Of a DNA stretch of 64,000 nucleotides, positions 23,218 through 33,052 are shown piece after piece; positions within the stretch are counted from its first letter, which is position 1, and the number at the start of each line of letters is the position of its first letter. A program made the translations under genes and the position numbers. Source of the stretch: Eustoma russellianum (Eukaryota > Streptophyta > Magnoliopsida > Gentianales > Gentianaceae); NCBI GenBank assembly GCA_036186865.1, contig AP025043.1:34061657-34125656 (forward strand), read 5' to 3'. The notes under the pieces are model-generated. The model saw nothing but the letters and a program-made list of their open reading frames with translations, was not told the DNA's origin and did no database searches.

Positions 23218-23985
23218 TTAACATGATTCTTTATAATACTCGTCTACACTTTTGGAACCTTGTCGTAAGTTATGCAAACTCGTGAAAATAGAACTCTCAT
23301 AATTGTTTGGAATAAAACGTTGTCGCATTTCAAACTTCATTTCTTCCCAAGTGGCAATTGGGGGTTGTCTCGTCTTAGTTCTATTTCGACACAAATTCGT
23401 CCACCAATTAAGTGCATAACCAGAAAATTCAATGGAAGCATACCTCACTTTTTGCAATTCACTATAATTGGTACAAGAAAAGATCAAATCCACTTTCGTT
23501 TCCCATTCTAAATATTCCTCCGCATTATTTTAACCATAAAACGTGGCAATACTTATTTTGGTTTTGAGAATATCGTCATCTTGCGGGAAAAGGGGATTTT
23601 GGCGTCTTCGGTAACCACGGGGATGGTGGTCATCAAAGTCATAATCATCATGCTCAAAGGGAATGTATTCATCATTGTACCTTCTTGGAGCGTACCTTCT
23701 TGCTTGTGTAGGAGGAGCAAACCTTCTTGCTTCTGTGTGTGGTGGTCTAAGGTTGTCATCCTCAACTTCTGGGGGATGGCGCCGTGGTTGTGGTAAGGGT
23801 ACGGCCTTGCTTGTTCCTTGGTCATCACTCGTTTTGTAGCTTCGCTCCACGTCTTCCAAGCGATGCTTGATTATCTCATTTTCATGCATGAGTTTCTTAA
23901 GCATCTCCAGCATTTCTTGTTGAGTATTGTCAACAGTTTCGGCTTCTTTAGACTTTCTAGATGCGGAATGATTGCTGCTGGCCAT
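23218..23985 (-). pseudogene. gag: G4 gag with frame breaks and a deleted zinc knuckle
   Basis: I take ATG 23985 (MASSNHSASRK) as the start, since a 3'-splice-like CCTTAG precedes it and the upstream in-frame ATG at 24012 looks like leader. The N-terminal part is open to 23530, and the gag domain resumes in another frame at 23493-23218 (DLIFSCTNYSELQKVRYAS ... SVDEYYKE). The sequence then jumps directly to the acidic stretch LIEETNEY that in G7 lies after the CCHC motif. About 150 codons, including the whole zinc knuckle, are missing. Confidence 0.87.
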
Positions 23986-24883
23986 TGTTCCTAAGGATTT
24001 GAATGAAAACAAAGGAAAAAAGAAAGAAGCAAACTAACACAAAGACAAACAAACGTTAAGGGATTAGTAAAAAAAAATAAACCATGAACACTCCGCTTTC
24101 TATTCTTTCCACTCTCTTACCACTTTGGTTCTTGGATAACCTGAAGTTAAGAAGTCTCAAAGTGATCAATAAAGAAGTGTATTGCCAAGGCTTCTTCAAA
24201 TCAAAATGTTCTCCGCTTGTTTCTTCTTTTTTTGCTTTCAAGTTGCACCAATTAGTATCAAAGTAGAATCAATTGAAATGAACACAAACTTGAACTTTAT
24301 ACTAAGATTCAAAGAAAATAAGCAACCAAAGTTGATGTATAAGGCTGAACCAAAGATAAACTAAGGGTTGCCGTGGGCAATCTTTAGTTAATTTTGATTC
24401 TATGCACTTACTATCCACAAAATGGTTCAAGTCATGCAACAATCGAGCAACCAAGTGTGTGATTGGTTTAAGAAGATGAAGAAATGGATAATTGGGTATA
24501 GGGGACGGCAATGTGGGGTAATATGGTATCCAAGGTTTGCAAGTCTTACCAAAATATTTTCTACGCAATGCACAAACATTTTGCGCTTTTTCTTTGCTCT
24601 TGTTCTTTTGTTTTTTTTCTTCCTTGCTATTTCAATTGAGCAAGGTTCAGATTCTTTTTTTTGACTAAGGGCAGGATTGGAATTTCACGCGTTTTGCACT
24701 TAGCACTTGTGTTTTTGGACAGAAGAGTGCAATGTATCTAAAATGCAATTTGTATCTTGGACTTGCAACAAAATGACCTTGGAAAGTGAAGGAATTGGGG
24801 TAGGACCGAATGGGGGTTATGGTTAGGGTTTTGATTTAGGGTGTTTTTGAACGTTTTGGGATTTTGCGGAATGGGGTTGTAGG
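23986..24883 (-). other. G4 leader, gag-proximal part
   Basis: Non-coding. It carries the conserved leader block at 24343-24391 and a pyrimidine-rich tract before gag. S3 inserted at its end; GTAGG at 24879-24883 is the left target duplication. The leader continues at 36073. Confidence 0.75.
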
Positions 24884-27800
24884 TGTTGGACCTGTATAGC
24901 ACCACTAGAGGGGGGGGTGAATAGTGGATTAGCGGAAATTACACTATAATTACCTTCAAAAACTTGTTTGAAGACCCCTTTGCCTCTTTAACCTCAGGTT
25001 CTGAAAATTCCAGAAACAGTTCACTACTTTGAACGTTTTGGTTGAACCACTTATACACCTGTGTAAGCTCTCAAACTTGGCAGAGATCAAGTTTAGAATG
25101 TTTATAGTATGTCATAAAAATTTCAGTCAATTCCAAGCAAGTTAGCACGTTCAAATAAGCAAGAGAAGTAAAGTGTGCAATTCTGGCAGTTTCAGGCAGA
25201 ATGTTAGCTTAACTTCAAACAACAATATCTCAAAATCTACCCGTGCTATTTTGATGAATCTTATGTCAAATTAAACCTCAAGATGTCTAGTTTAATTTGA
25301 TATAAGGCTCACTCCAAGATTCGAAGGATAGCCTATTCAAATTGCACAAGTTTGCACACTGGTCAGAATTGTTCACAGAATGTAGCAACAATTTTGTGAA
25401 GATGATTTGAATATGCTAAACACCTTAGAATTTAGTGATTCTTGCGGCTACTGAAAGCTAACACATTGAAGTATAACATATCCAAAATTCATGCAATTCT
25501 AAGACTGTTTGCTTGTTCAATTATGCGTGCCAAGTTAGTGTAACTTTCAGCCAGAAAACAGTAAGTGCAGGAAATAAGTAAAGAACACAAGGAATTATCC
25601 TGGTTCGGTCAATGTGACCTACTCCAGTCCCAAGAGACACCTTCTCTTGGATTTCACTAATCACCAAACACCAAAGTCACCTTACAAAGCCAAAGGAAGA
25701 AGCTTTTCACCAACTTCTTCAAGAGGCTGCACCAAAACTGAAAATCAGCACTAGTTTGTTTCACCTTTGCACCTTTGCACCTTTTGCTCACCTCTAAGGA
25801 GTAAGCTTTATACACCAGCTTCTCCCTTACAATCTATCGTTTGAAAGGTGTTAAAATAACAAGAATTGAAGAACTATACAATCATAAAGCTTGCTACAAA
25901 TGTGTTCTTCAATAGAGAAGAGAAGAAGAGAAGTATAGAGACAAAGAGCTGATTTGTCTTGCTTGCTTCTTTGCTTTCGTTGGTGTGCCTCTCTTCTTCA
26001 TCCTTGGAGCTATTTATAGCCAAGAGGACAGCCTATAGGCTCCTCAAAATGGACGTTGGAATGGTTGAAGATAAGGAGAAAATTCAGCACCTTTTTAGCT
26101 ACCAAAATTCAGCATTTGACTTTCAAGATAAATCTGAATTTTTGAATGCTTTGAAATAGTCTTCCAACCTGAATATTTATCCCATTGTAGCCGTTGGAAT
26201 GAGATGTAAAATAGCTTCATTTGACCACTTAAAATCAGCTCCAATCAGCAATATCCATGTGTAAATAACTTGCCATGTATGCAGCAAATTTTATCTCCTC
26301 ATTTTGAATACTACATGAACGTTGGAATGAGGTGGAAAAAGGCTTCATTTGAATGTCACATGAACGTTTGGAATGCCTACAATCAAGGCATTGGATAATA
26401 GTTCAAAGATAAAGATAAATCAGCCAAGTTTGAATTGATCTCCAATATAGCCGTTGCTCCTTTCTTGGTTGAGAGATTTTTGCTCCAACTTTGAATAACA
26501 AGTGGACGTTGGAATGTAGCTAAAAGATAGAGAGAATTCAGCTTGACTTGGTCTTCAATCATATAGCCGTTTGTAACCAGCTTGGTTGAGAGATTTTTGA
26601 TTCAACTTTGCTACATTGTAGGACTTGCTTTTTGTCACACATTATAACCTGAAATTTTGATCATATACCATACGAAAATATTGCTCCATCTTTGACCAAA
26701 ATAGCCGTTGTAATCATCACAAGAATAGCCAAGAATAATCATTTAAAATCAGCACCAAAATAGGATGTAATTCAACTTTTCTTGACTTGTTCAAAATCTG
26801 AATGTTTGAACATAATTTGTGCGCCCAAATCCGTGTGTAACCATATAATATATAGTCACTTATGTCTTCAACATGTAGCATAGAAAACCATATGAAGAAT
26901 ACCAAGAATTCCAAGAAAACCATAAATGTGATAACCATAACATAAGAATTCCACTTGATATGCCATGCTGCCCGTTTCCATAAATATAGGGCACGTACCA
27001 TATGTGACATAAACACATATAAACATCATATAAGTAATATATAACATGTTGGAAGATCCATTGGCAAGTGAAAAGACCAGAATACCCCTCAGCACAAAAA
27101 TAGGAATTTTGTCCTAGGATGAACCTAGACATGGTGCTGCTCCAGATTCATTTTTTCCATGATGTGACATGACTTATAAATGTGTCATATGATCATATAA
27201 ATCCGTTGGAAGAAGACCAAATAAGAATGAGAAGTCCAAACGGTGAAATTACCAAAATAGCCCTTATATAGGTCAATAAGCTTCCCACCGGGTCAATTCA
27301 GTTTTAACCCGTGCCAAGCATGCCTTTCCTTAGCCAATTAGATTCTAAATTGAATAAGAATCATGTGGGCTTTTGAATGACTCAATTTGGAGTTCATTTG
27401 CCCAAGATATGAACCAAAACCTGCAATAGGATACTAAACCGAACAATTTGCCTTATATTGTAAGTCATATGACTTCAAGGCTTGGTTAGACCATATTATC
27501 AACATGTATTGGCATATATATCTTCTAAGATCAGTTTGAACAACATGTATTGGCATATATAATCTAAGATCAGTTTGAACATGTCTTGATTAAGATATGT
27601 GATTGAATTGGCCAAGTTCAATCTCATGATCTTAATCAAACTTGTTCAATCTTGATTCATTCAAGCAATTTCACATTTAGCTCATAAGTTCATAAGTTCA
27701 TGCCTTGCCAAAACAATTTCACATTTAAACGTTACACATACATGCTCACATATGCATCTTGCAATCATTCAAACATGATATATCTATTTGCAATCATCAT

Positions 27801-27898
27801 AACAATTACACATATGCACACATATACATTTTGCACAACAATTACACATATGCACACATATACATTTTGCAATCACTCAAACATAATATATCACAACA
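24884..27898 (-). repeat. S3 3' LTR (3015 bp)
   Basis: TGTTGG ... ATCACAACA on the plus strand. TATAAATA at 26011-26018 (minus). Nothing coding inside. Confidence 0.95.
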
Positions 27899-28095
27899 AT
27901 CTCCCCCTTTTGATGATTTGCAAAATTACCCCACATATGTGTATATTAAGCATTTAAATCAAGTGTGCATCTAAATCAAGTGTTATAATCTGTGTAATCA
28001 AGTAAGCATCTAAATCAAGTGTAAGCTGCTCCCCCTTAATGTGTTATCTCCCCCTTAACATGATATATATACACATTTATTTCTCCCCCTTAATT
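27899..28095 (-). promoter_or_regulatory. S3 polypurine tracts
   Basis: The LTR-adjacent tract AAAAGGGGGAGAT (minus) occupies 27899-27911. Further AAGGGGGAG copies lie near 28030, 28048 and 28086, between pol and the LTR. Confidence 0.87.
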
Positions 28096-28130
28096 TTGTA
28101 AATTATGCAAAAGACTGAATGGTGTAGTAG

Positions 28131-31100
28131 TCAGTTGTAAGCAATTAATCCAAGTCTTGCACGTAAAGTCTCAAAGATCGCTTGATTTAGGGGTTTAGTG
28201 AATATGTCAGCTACTTGTTGATCAGTTCTAACATGTTCAATGTGTATATGTCCAAGATTAACATGATCACGGAGAAAATGATAACGTACTTCTATATGCT
28301 TTGCCTTAGAGTGTAGTACAGGGTTTTTAGACAAATTTATAGCACTTGTACTATCACAATAGATGGGGATATTATTTACTTGTAGTTCAAAGTCTGAAAG
28401 TTGTTGTTTAATCCATAATAGTTGAGTACAACATAGACTTAAAGCCATATATTCTGCTTCAGTAGTAGAAAGTGCAACACTAGATTGTTTCTTTGAAAAC
28501 CAAGATATTAGTGAGTTTCCTAAGAATTGACATGTTCCACTAGTGCTCTTTCTATCTACTCTACATCCACCATAATCTGCATCTGAATATGCATGTAAAC
28601 TTAGACTAGATTGTCTATCATACCATAAGCCTAATGTTGGTGTATGTTGAAGATATCTAAATATTCTTTTTACAGCTTTAAAGTGTGACAACTTAGGCAT
28701 ACTTTGAAATCTTGCACACATACATACTGCAAACATAATATCAGGTCTACTAGCAGTTAGATATAGCAATGAACCAATCATAGATCTATATAGTTTTTCA
28801 TCAAATGCAACACCATTTTCATCTTTGTCTAATTTTGTTGAAGTACACATTGGTGTTGGAGATGGTTTCAAGTTTTCAAAGTTGAATTTCTTTATCATAT
28901 CTCTTATGTATTTGGCTTGATTGATATGTATACCATTTGATGTTTGTTTTATTTGCAAGCCTAAGAAATAGTTTAATTCACCAACCATAGACATTTCAAA
29001 CTCAGACTTCATACAATCTTCAAAGTCTTTTACTAAGTTAGGATTAGTTGAACCAAAGATTATGTCATCTACATATATTTGTATTACAAGCAAATCTTTG
29101 TCTTTCTTTTTCAAGAATAAGGTACTATCTATGGTTCCTCTTTGAAAGTTGTTACTTAGTAAAAAGTTGGCAAATCTTTCATACCATGCACGGGGGGCTT
29201 GTTTCAAACCATATAAGGCTTTCTTAAGTTTATATACATGATTAGGGTTCTTTGGATCTTCAAAGCCTGGTGGTTGTTTAACAAAAACTTCTTCTTGGAT
29301 ATAGCCATTTAAGAATGCACTCTTAACATCCATTTGGAATAATTTGATGTTATTATAACATGCAAAAGCTAATAAGAGGCGTATGGATTCTAATCTTGCT
29401 ACGGGGGCAAATGTTTCATCGTAATCAATACCCTCTTCTTGATTATATCCTTGAGCTACAAGTCTTGCTTTATTTCTTACTACAACCCCTTGTTCATTCA
29501 TTTTGTTCCTAAACACCCATTTAGTTCCAATGATTGATTTATCCTCGGGTTTAGGTACTAAATCCCACACATTGTTTCTTTCAAATTGGTTTAACTCTTC
29601 ATGCATTGCATCTATCCAATATGCATCGTTTAAGGCATCATTCACATTCTTAGGTTCAATTTGGGATATAAGTGCATGCCATTGATCATATTCATTAGGA
29701 TCTATTTGCCTACGTGTTCTAACCCCTTGATTTACATCTCCTATGATAAGTTCTTGAGGATGCTTTTGTTTATCTCTTATTTGCCACCAATTACTTGGTT
29801 GTGCATCTTCAATAGGTTCATGATGTTCAATAGGTTGGTTAGGCACATTTTCTTCATTATGTTCTTGTGTAGGGGGAGTTTGAACTTCATGCATTTCAAG
29901 AGTTTGATTTGGTGTTTCAACTTGATCATGTGTAGGTGGTAGGATAAGTTCATCTTCATCATGAAGTATTTGATCATTTGGTACATAGGTTTCATGTTGA
30001 TTACTTGTTCGGAGATATGCATTTTCATTGAACTTCACATGTATTGATTCAACTATCTTTCTTGTTTGTGCATTATAACATCTATATGCTTTAGAGTTCA
30101 TTGAATATCCCACAAATATATGTTCATCAGACTTAGGATCAAACTTATCTAAGCTATCTTTTGTGTTCAATACAAAGCATTTACAACCAAAGACTCTTAG
30201 ATAGTTTACTTTTGGGAGTCGTCCATTTAAGATTTCATATGGTGTTTTGTTCAATTTCTTTCTTATTGATAGTCTGTTGATCATATAACTTGAAGTGTTT
30301 ACTGCTTCAGCCCATAAGAATTTAGGTACTTTGTTTTCTACCATCATTGTTCTTGCTACTTCTTGAATAGTCCTATTCTTTCTTTCAACTACACCATTAA
30401 GTTGAGGAGTTCTTGGTGGGGAGAATTCATGTTTTATACCCTTTTCATTACAGAATTTGATTAATACACTATCTTTAAACTCACCACCTCTATCACTCCT
30501 TATCTTAATAACATGTGATTCATGTTCATTTTCAAGTTGTCTAATTAGATTAGCTATAGATGATGCACTTTCATCTTTTGAAGCAAGAAACAATGTCCAA
30601 GTATATCTTGAGAAATCATCAACTATTACACATACATAATAACTTCCACCTAAGCTTCTTGTTCTGCATGGACCAAATAAGTCTATATGCAAGAGTTCTA
30701 GTATTCTTGATGTTGTGACCTCGGTTTTAGGCTTAAGGGATTCTCTAACATGTTTGCCTTTGATACAAGATTCACATAGTTGAAAATCATTCAAGTTAAG
30801 TTTAGGCAATCCTTTAACAAGACTTTTAGCGTGTAGTTTTTCTAAGGTTGATATACCTATGTGTCCTAAACGTCTATGCCAAAGATTGGGATCAGATTCA
30901 TGTGAAACAAGACATTTTGTGTTACTACTTAGCATATCATCCATGTTAAGCACATATATGTTTCCTTCACGTTTTCCTTTTAACACAACTTGATTGTTTT
31001 TATCCATTATCTTACAAGAGGTGGAGGAGAAGAGAACATTCAAGTTGTTGTCACATAGTTGAGAAACACTTAAAAGCTCAAAGGTTAAGTTACTTACAAG

Positions 31101-31343
31101 TAGGACGTTTTTGATCTCAAACTTGTTTGGATCACCAACCTTGCCTTTGCCAATTATTTGGCCTTGGTTGTTGTCTCCAAAGGTAACTTTACCACCTTTT
31201 GCAACGTTCTTAAGTGTGCTAAACAAATTTTTGTTGCCCGTCATATGTCTTGAGCAACCACTATCAACTATCCAATTGGTTTTGTTCTTTTCATCTTCTT
31301 TGTTGTTATAACCAGCAACTTGTCTTTCTTTGATGTTATGTAC
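28131..31343 (-). CDS. pol: S3 pol: protease, integrase, RT, RNase H
   Basis: The frame is open for 1070 codons from just after a TAG at 31344-31346 to the stop at 28131. The first ATG (31244) lies inside the protease motif, after DSGCSRH, so it cannot be the real start: the protease aspartate is upstream. All catalytic residues are visible: protease DSG, integrase HHCC and DDE (D-D-35-E spacing), RT YVDDIIFGS, RNase H SDADYGG and TEAEY. The frame is offset from gag, and how pol is reached (frameshift or splicing) is not evident. The protein differs from that of S4 at only a small number of residues. Confidence 0.95.
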   Translation of the reverse strand, partial: VHNIKERQVAGYNNKEDEKNKTNWIVDSGCSRHMTGNKNLFSTLKNVAKGGKVTFGDNNQGQIIGKGKVGDPNKFEIKNVLLVSNLTFELLSVSQLCDNNLNVLFSSTSCKIMDKNNQVVLKGKREGNIYVLNMDDMLSSNTKCLVSHESDPNLWHRRLGHIGISTLEKLHAKSLVKGLPKLNLNDFQLCESCIKGKHVRESLKPKTEVTTSRILELLHIDLFGPCRTRSLGGSYYVCVIVDDFSRYTWTLFLASKDESASSIANLIRQLENEHESHVIKIRSDRGGEFKDSVLIKFCNEKGIKHEFSPPRTPQLNGVVERKNRTIQEVARTMMVENKVPKFLWAEAVNTSSYMINRLSIRKKLNKTPYEILNGRLPKVNYLRVFGCKCFVLNTKDSLDKFDPKSDEHIFVGYSMNSKAYRCYNAQTRKIVESIHVKFNENAYLRTSNQHETYVPNDQILHDEDELILPPTHDQVETPNQTLEMHEVQTPPTQEHNEENVPNQPIEHHEPIEDAQPSNWWQIRDKQKHPQELIIGDVNQGVRTRRQIDPNEYDQWHALISQIEPKNVNDALNDAYWIDAMHEELNQFERNNVWDLVPKPEDKSIIGTKWVFRNKMNEQGVVVRNKARLVAQGYNQEEGIDYDETFAPVARLESIRLLLAFACYNNIKLFQMDVKSAFLNGYIQEEVFVKQPPGFEDPKNPNHVYKLKKALYGLKQAPRAWYERFANFLLSNNFQRGTIDSTLFLKKKDKDLLVIQIYVDDIIFGSTNPNLVKDFEDCMKSEFEMSMVGELNYFLGLQIKQTSNGIHINQAKYIRDMIKKFNFENLKPSPTPMCTSTKLDKDENGVAFDEKLYRSMIGSLLYLTASRPDIMFAVCMCARFQSMPKLSHFKAVKRIFRYLQHTPTLGLWYDRQSSLSLHAYSDADYGGCRVDRKSTSGTCQFLGNSLISWFSKKQSSVALSTTEAEYMALSLCCTQLLWIKQQLSDFELQVNNIPIYCDSTSAINLSKNPVLHSKAKHIEVRYHFLRDHVNLGHIHIEHVRTDQQVADIFTKPLNQAIFETLRARLGLIAYN

Positions 31344-31411
31344 CTACAAATGTAAATAACAACTTAGGTACCCTTTGATTTTGGGTCCTTTCAAGGTTAG
31401 ACAAGTTAAGT

Positions 31412-32866
31412 TCATGTTAGTGTACCTTTAGGTACCCAAACTTGAACAACCTTTCTTGGTTTTGAAATGTTAAAATCATGTTGCATATAATGAACAAATA
31501 GTGGATTTTGATACATAGAATATGATGGAAAAGGGGCTGCACATTTACGTCTAGTTGAATAAGCATTGTAAGTTCTATATGCATTTGAATGTTGCCATGT
31601 ATATGAGTTATATCTTGGCCGTGTATAAGCATTGAATTTAGGCCGTGTATACGCAAGATGTTGTGTGTGTCTAGGCCGTGTGTTGTAAGCTGATTTAGGC
31701 CGAGAGTATGTCATGTTCTTCACATAAGCATGTTGTTGCATATAAGGGATAACTTGAGCAGATTTCATACTACTTTGTTTAGGCATTCTTGTATACATGT
31801 AAGCATGGTTTCTAGATGTATTTGCCTTCCTATATGTTGATGCATTTTGCAATCTTTGTGATGAAGGTGGTGTGGGCAGAATAGGTTCATTTCTAAATGC
31901 ATTTGGCCTATATTTCATGTTGGTTGAAGATGATACAAATGTTGTTTCCTTAGGTGTGTATTCAGCTTCTTTAACATATCCAAGACCTTGTTTGTCATTT
32001 CCATGCTTTTGAGATGCAATAAGAGTGTCTAACATGTTGGAACCATTCTTAAATTGTTCTAAAGATTTGTTCAAGTCTAGGTTGCATGCTTTCAATGATT
32101 CAAATTCAGTTTGTATTTCATGCAATTTAGACTTTAAAACGTTGAAATCAACACATTGCACACATTGCACATTTTCATGTTTGTTCTTAAGTTCCTTGAT
32201 CTGATTTTGCATTGAACTAATAGTGTTAGATGATTCAAGTTGAAGAACTTCTAGTTGAGAAGTTAGATTCAAGTTAGACGTCTCCAACTTGTTCTTCTCC
32301 TCAACTATTCTTTTCTTCTCCTTGGATAGCTTCTTATATCTATTATGCAACTTTTCTAATTCATCCAACAATTCATCTTGAGTAAAGTCACATTCAGAGT
32401 CAGAATCGAATGTTACCTCATTTGTAGACTTTGAAGCCAAACATGTTTGTGCAACTTCAGGTTCCTCCTCGGATTCGGATGAAGATGTGTCATCCCAAGT
32501 GCTTGAACTTACCTTGAGAGCTTTCTTCCTCCTTTGCATAGGTTCTACTCTAGTTTTTGTCCTTGTCTTTTCATCCATGTCACGGTTTTTGTTCTTGTTT
32601 GGACAATCATATGAGATGTGTCCTTGTTTGCCACATTCATAACACTTAAGTTCTTTATCATACCATTTACCATCTTGTTTGTTAGATTTCACATTGATAG
32701 GGGCAGCTGATTTTGCTTGTCTTTTAGTTGGTCTTTTCTTGAAAAACTTCCTTAAACGCCTAGCTAACAACATTATGTCTTCTTCATCACTTTCATCATC
32801 ACTTTCATACTTGGCTTGATTAGATGATTCGGGTTCATTTGTTACAAATGCAAGTGATTTAGACAT
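31412..32866 (-). CDS. gag: S3 gag with an in-frame N-terminal deletion (484 codons)
   Basis: Begins with the native ATG (MSKS) but joins directly to the part that is residue 235 onward in the 714-residue S4 gag. The missing 690 bases remove the N-terminal motif and the whole capsid-like copia gag domain. What remains is the CCHC zinc knuckle (CYECGKQGHISYDC), the acidic linker, the predicted coiled coil (corresponding to S4 residues 392-505) and the Tyr-Arg-Pro rich C-terminus. The deletion ends lie in a short direct repeat (GTCTAA followed by R then TCAC), as expected from slippage or template switching. The frame is kept, so a truncated Gag can be made. Confidence 0.93.
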   Translation of the reverse strand: MSKSLAFVTNEPESSNQAKYESDDESDEEDIMLLARRLRKFFKKRPTKRQAKSAAPINVKSNKQDGKWYDKELKCYECGKQGHISYDCPNKNKNRDMDEKTRTKTRVEPMQRRKKALKVSSSTWDDTSSSESEEEPEVAQTCLASKSTNEVTFDSDSECDFTQDELLDELEKLHNRYKKLSKEKKRIVEEKNKLETSNLNLTSQLEVLQLESSNTISSMQNQIKELKNKHENVQCVQCVDFNVLKSKLHEIQTEFESLKACNLDLNKSLEQFKNGSNMLDTLIASQKHGNDKQGLGYVKEAEYTPKETTFVSSSTNMKYRPNAFRNEPILPTPPSSQRLQNASTYRKANTSRNHAYMYTRMPKQSSMKSAQVIPYMQQHAYVKNMTYSRPKSAYNTRPRHTQHLAYTRPKFNAYTRPRYNSYTWQHSNAYRTYNAYSTRRKCAAPFPSYSMYQNPLFVHYMQHDFNISKPRKVVQVWVPKGTLT

Positions 32867-33034
32867 GCTTCTTAGTGTGTGAGAAAACGTTTAAAACACT
32901 TATAAGAAGGAAAGAAAGTGTCACCTTGTTGTAGATACCAAATATGAAGAATATAAGACAACCAGAAAATTTCCAGCAACTTTGCAACTTGGAGAGTAAA
33001 CTGTTTTCAGCTCAAATAAGAATATGGTGCTCAA

Positions 33035-33050
33035 CCTGTCTCTGATACCA
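33035..33050 (-). promoter_or_regulatory. S3 primer-binding site (initiator tRNA-Met)
   Basis: TGGTATCAGAGACAGG on the minus strand, two bases from the 5' LTR. Confidence 0.9.
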
Positions 33051-33052
33051 AT

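Noticed and set aside
26717..27132. Overlapping ORFs of 75-99 codons that recur in every Sirevirus LTR (for example also at 8712, 34886 and 4090).
   Set aside because: They recur only because the LTR recurs, vary in frame and length, lie upstream of the promoter and show no domain.
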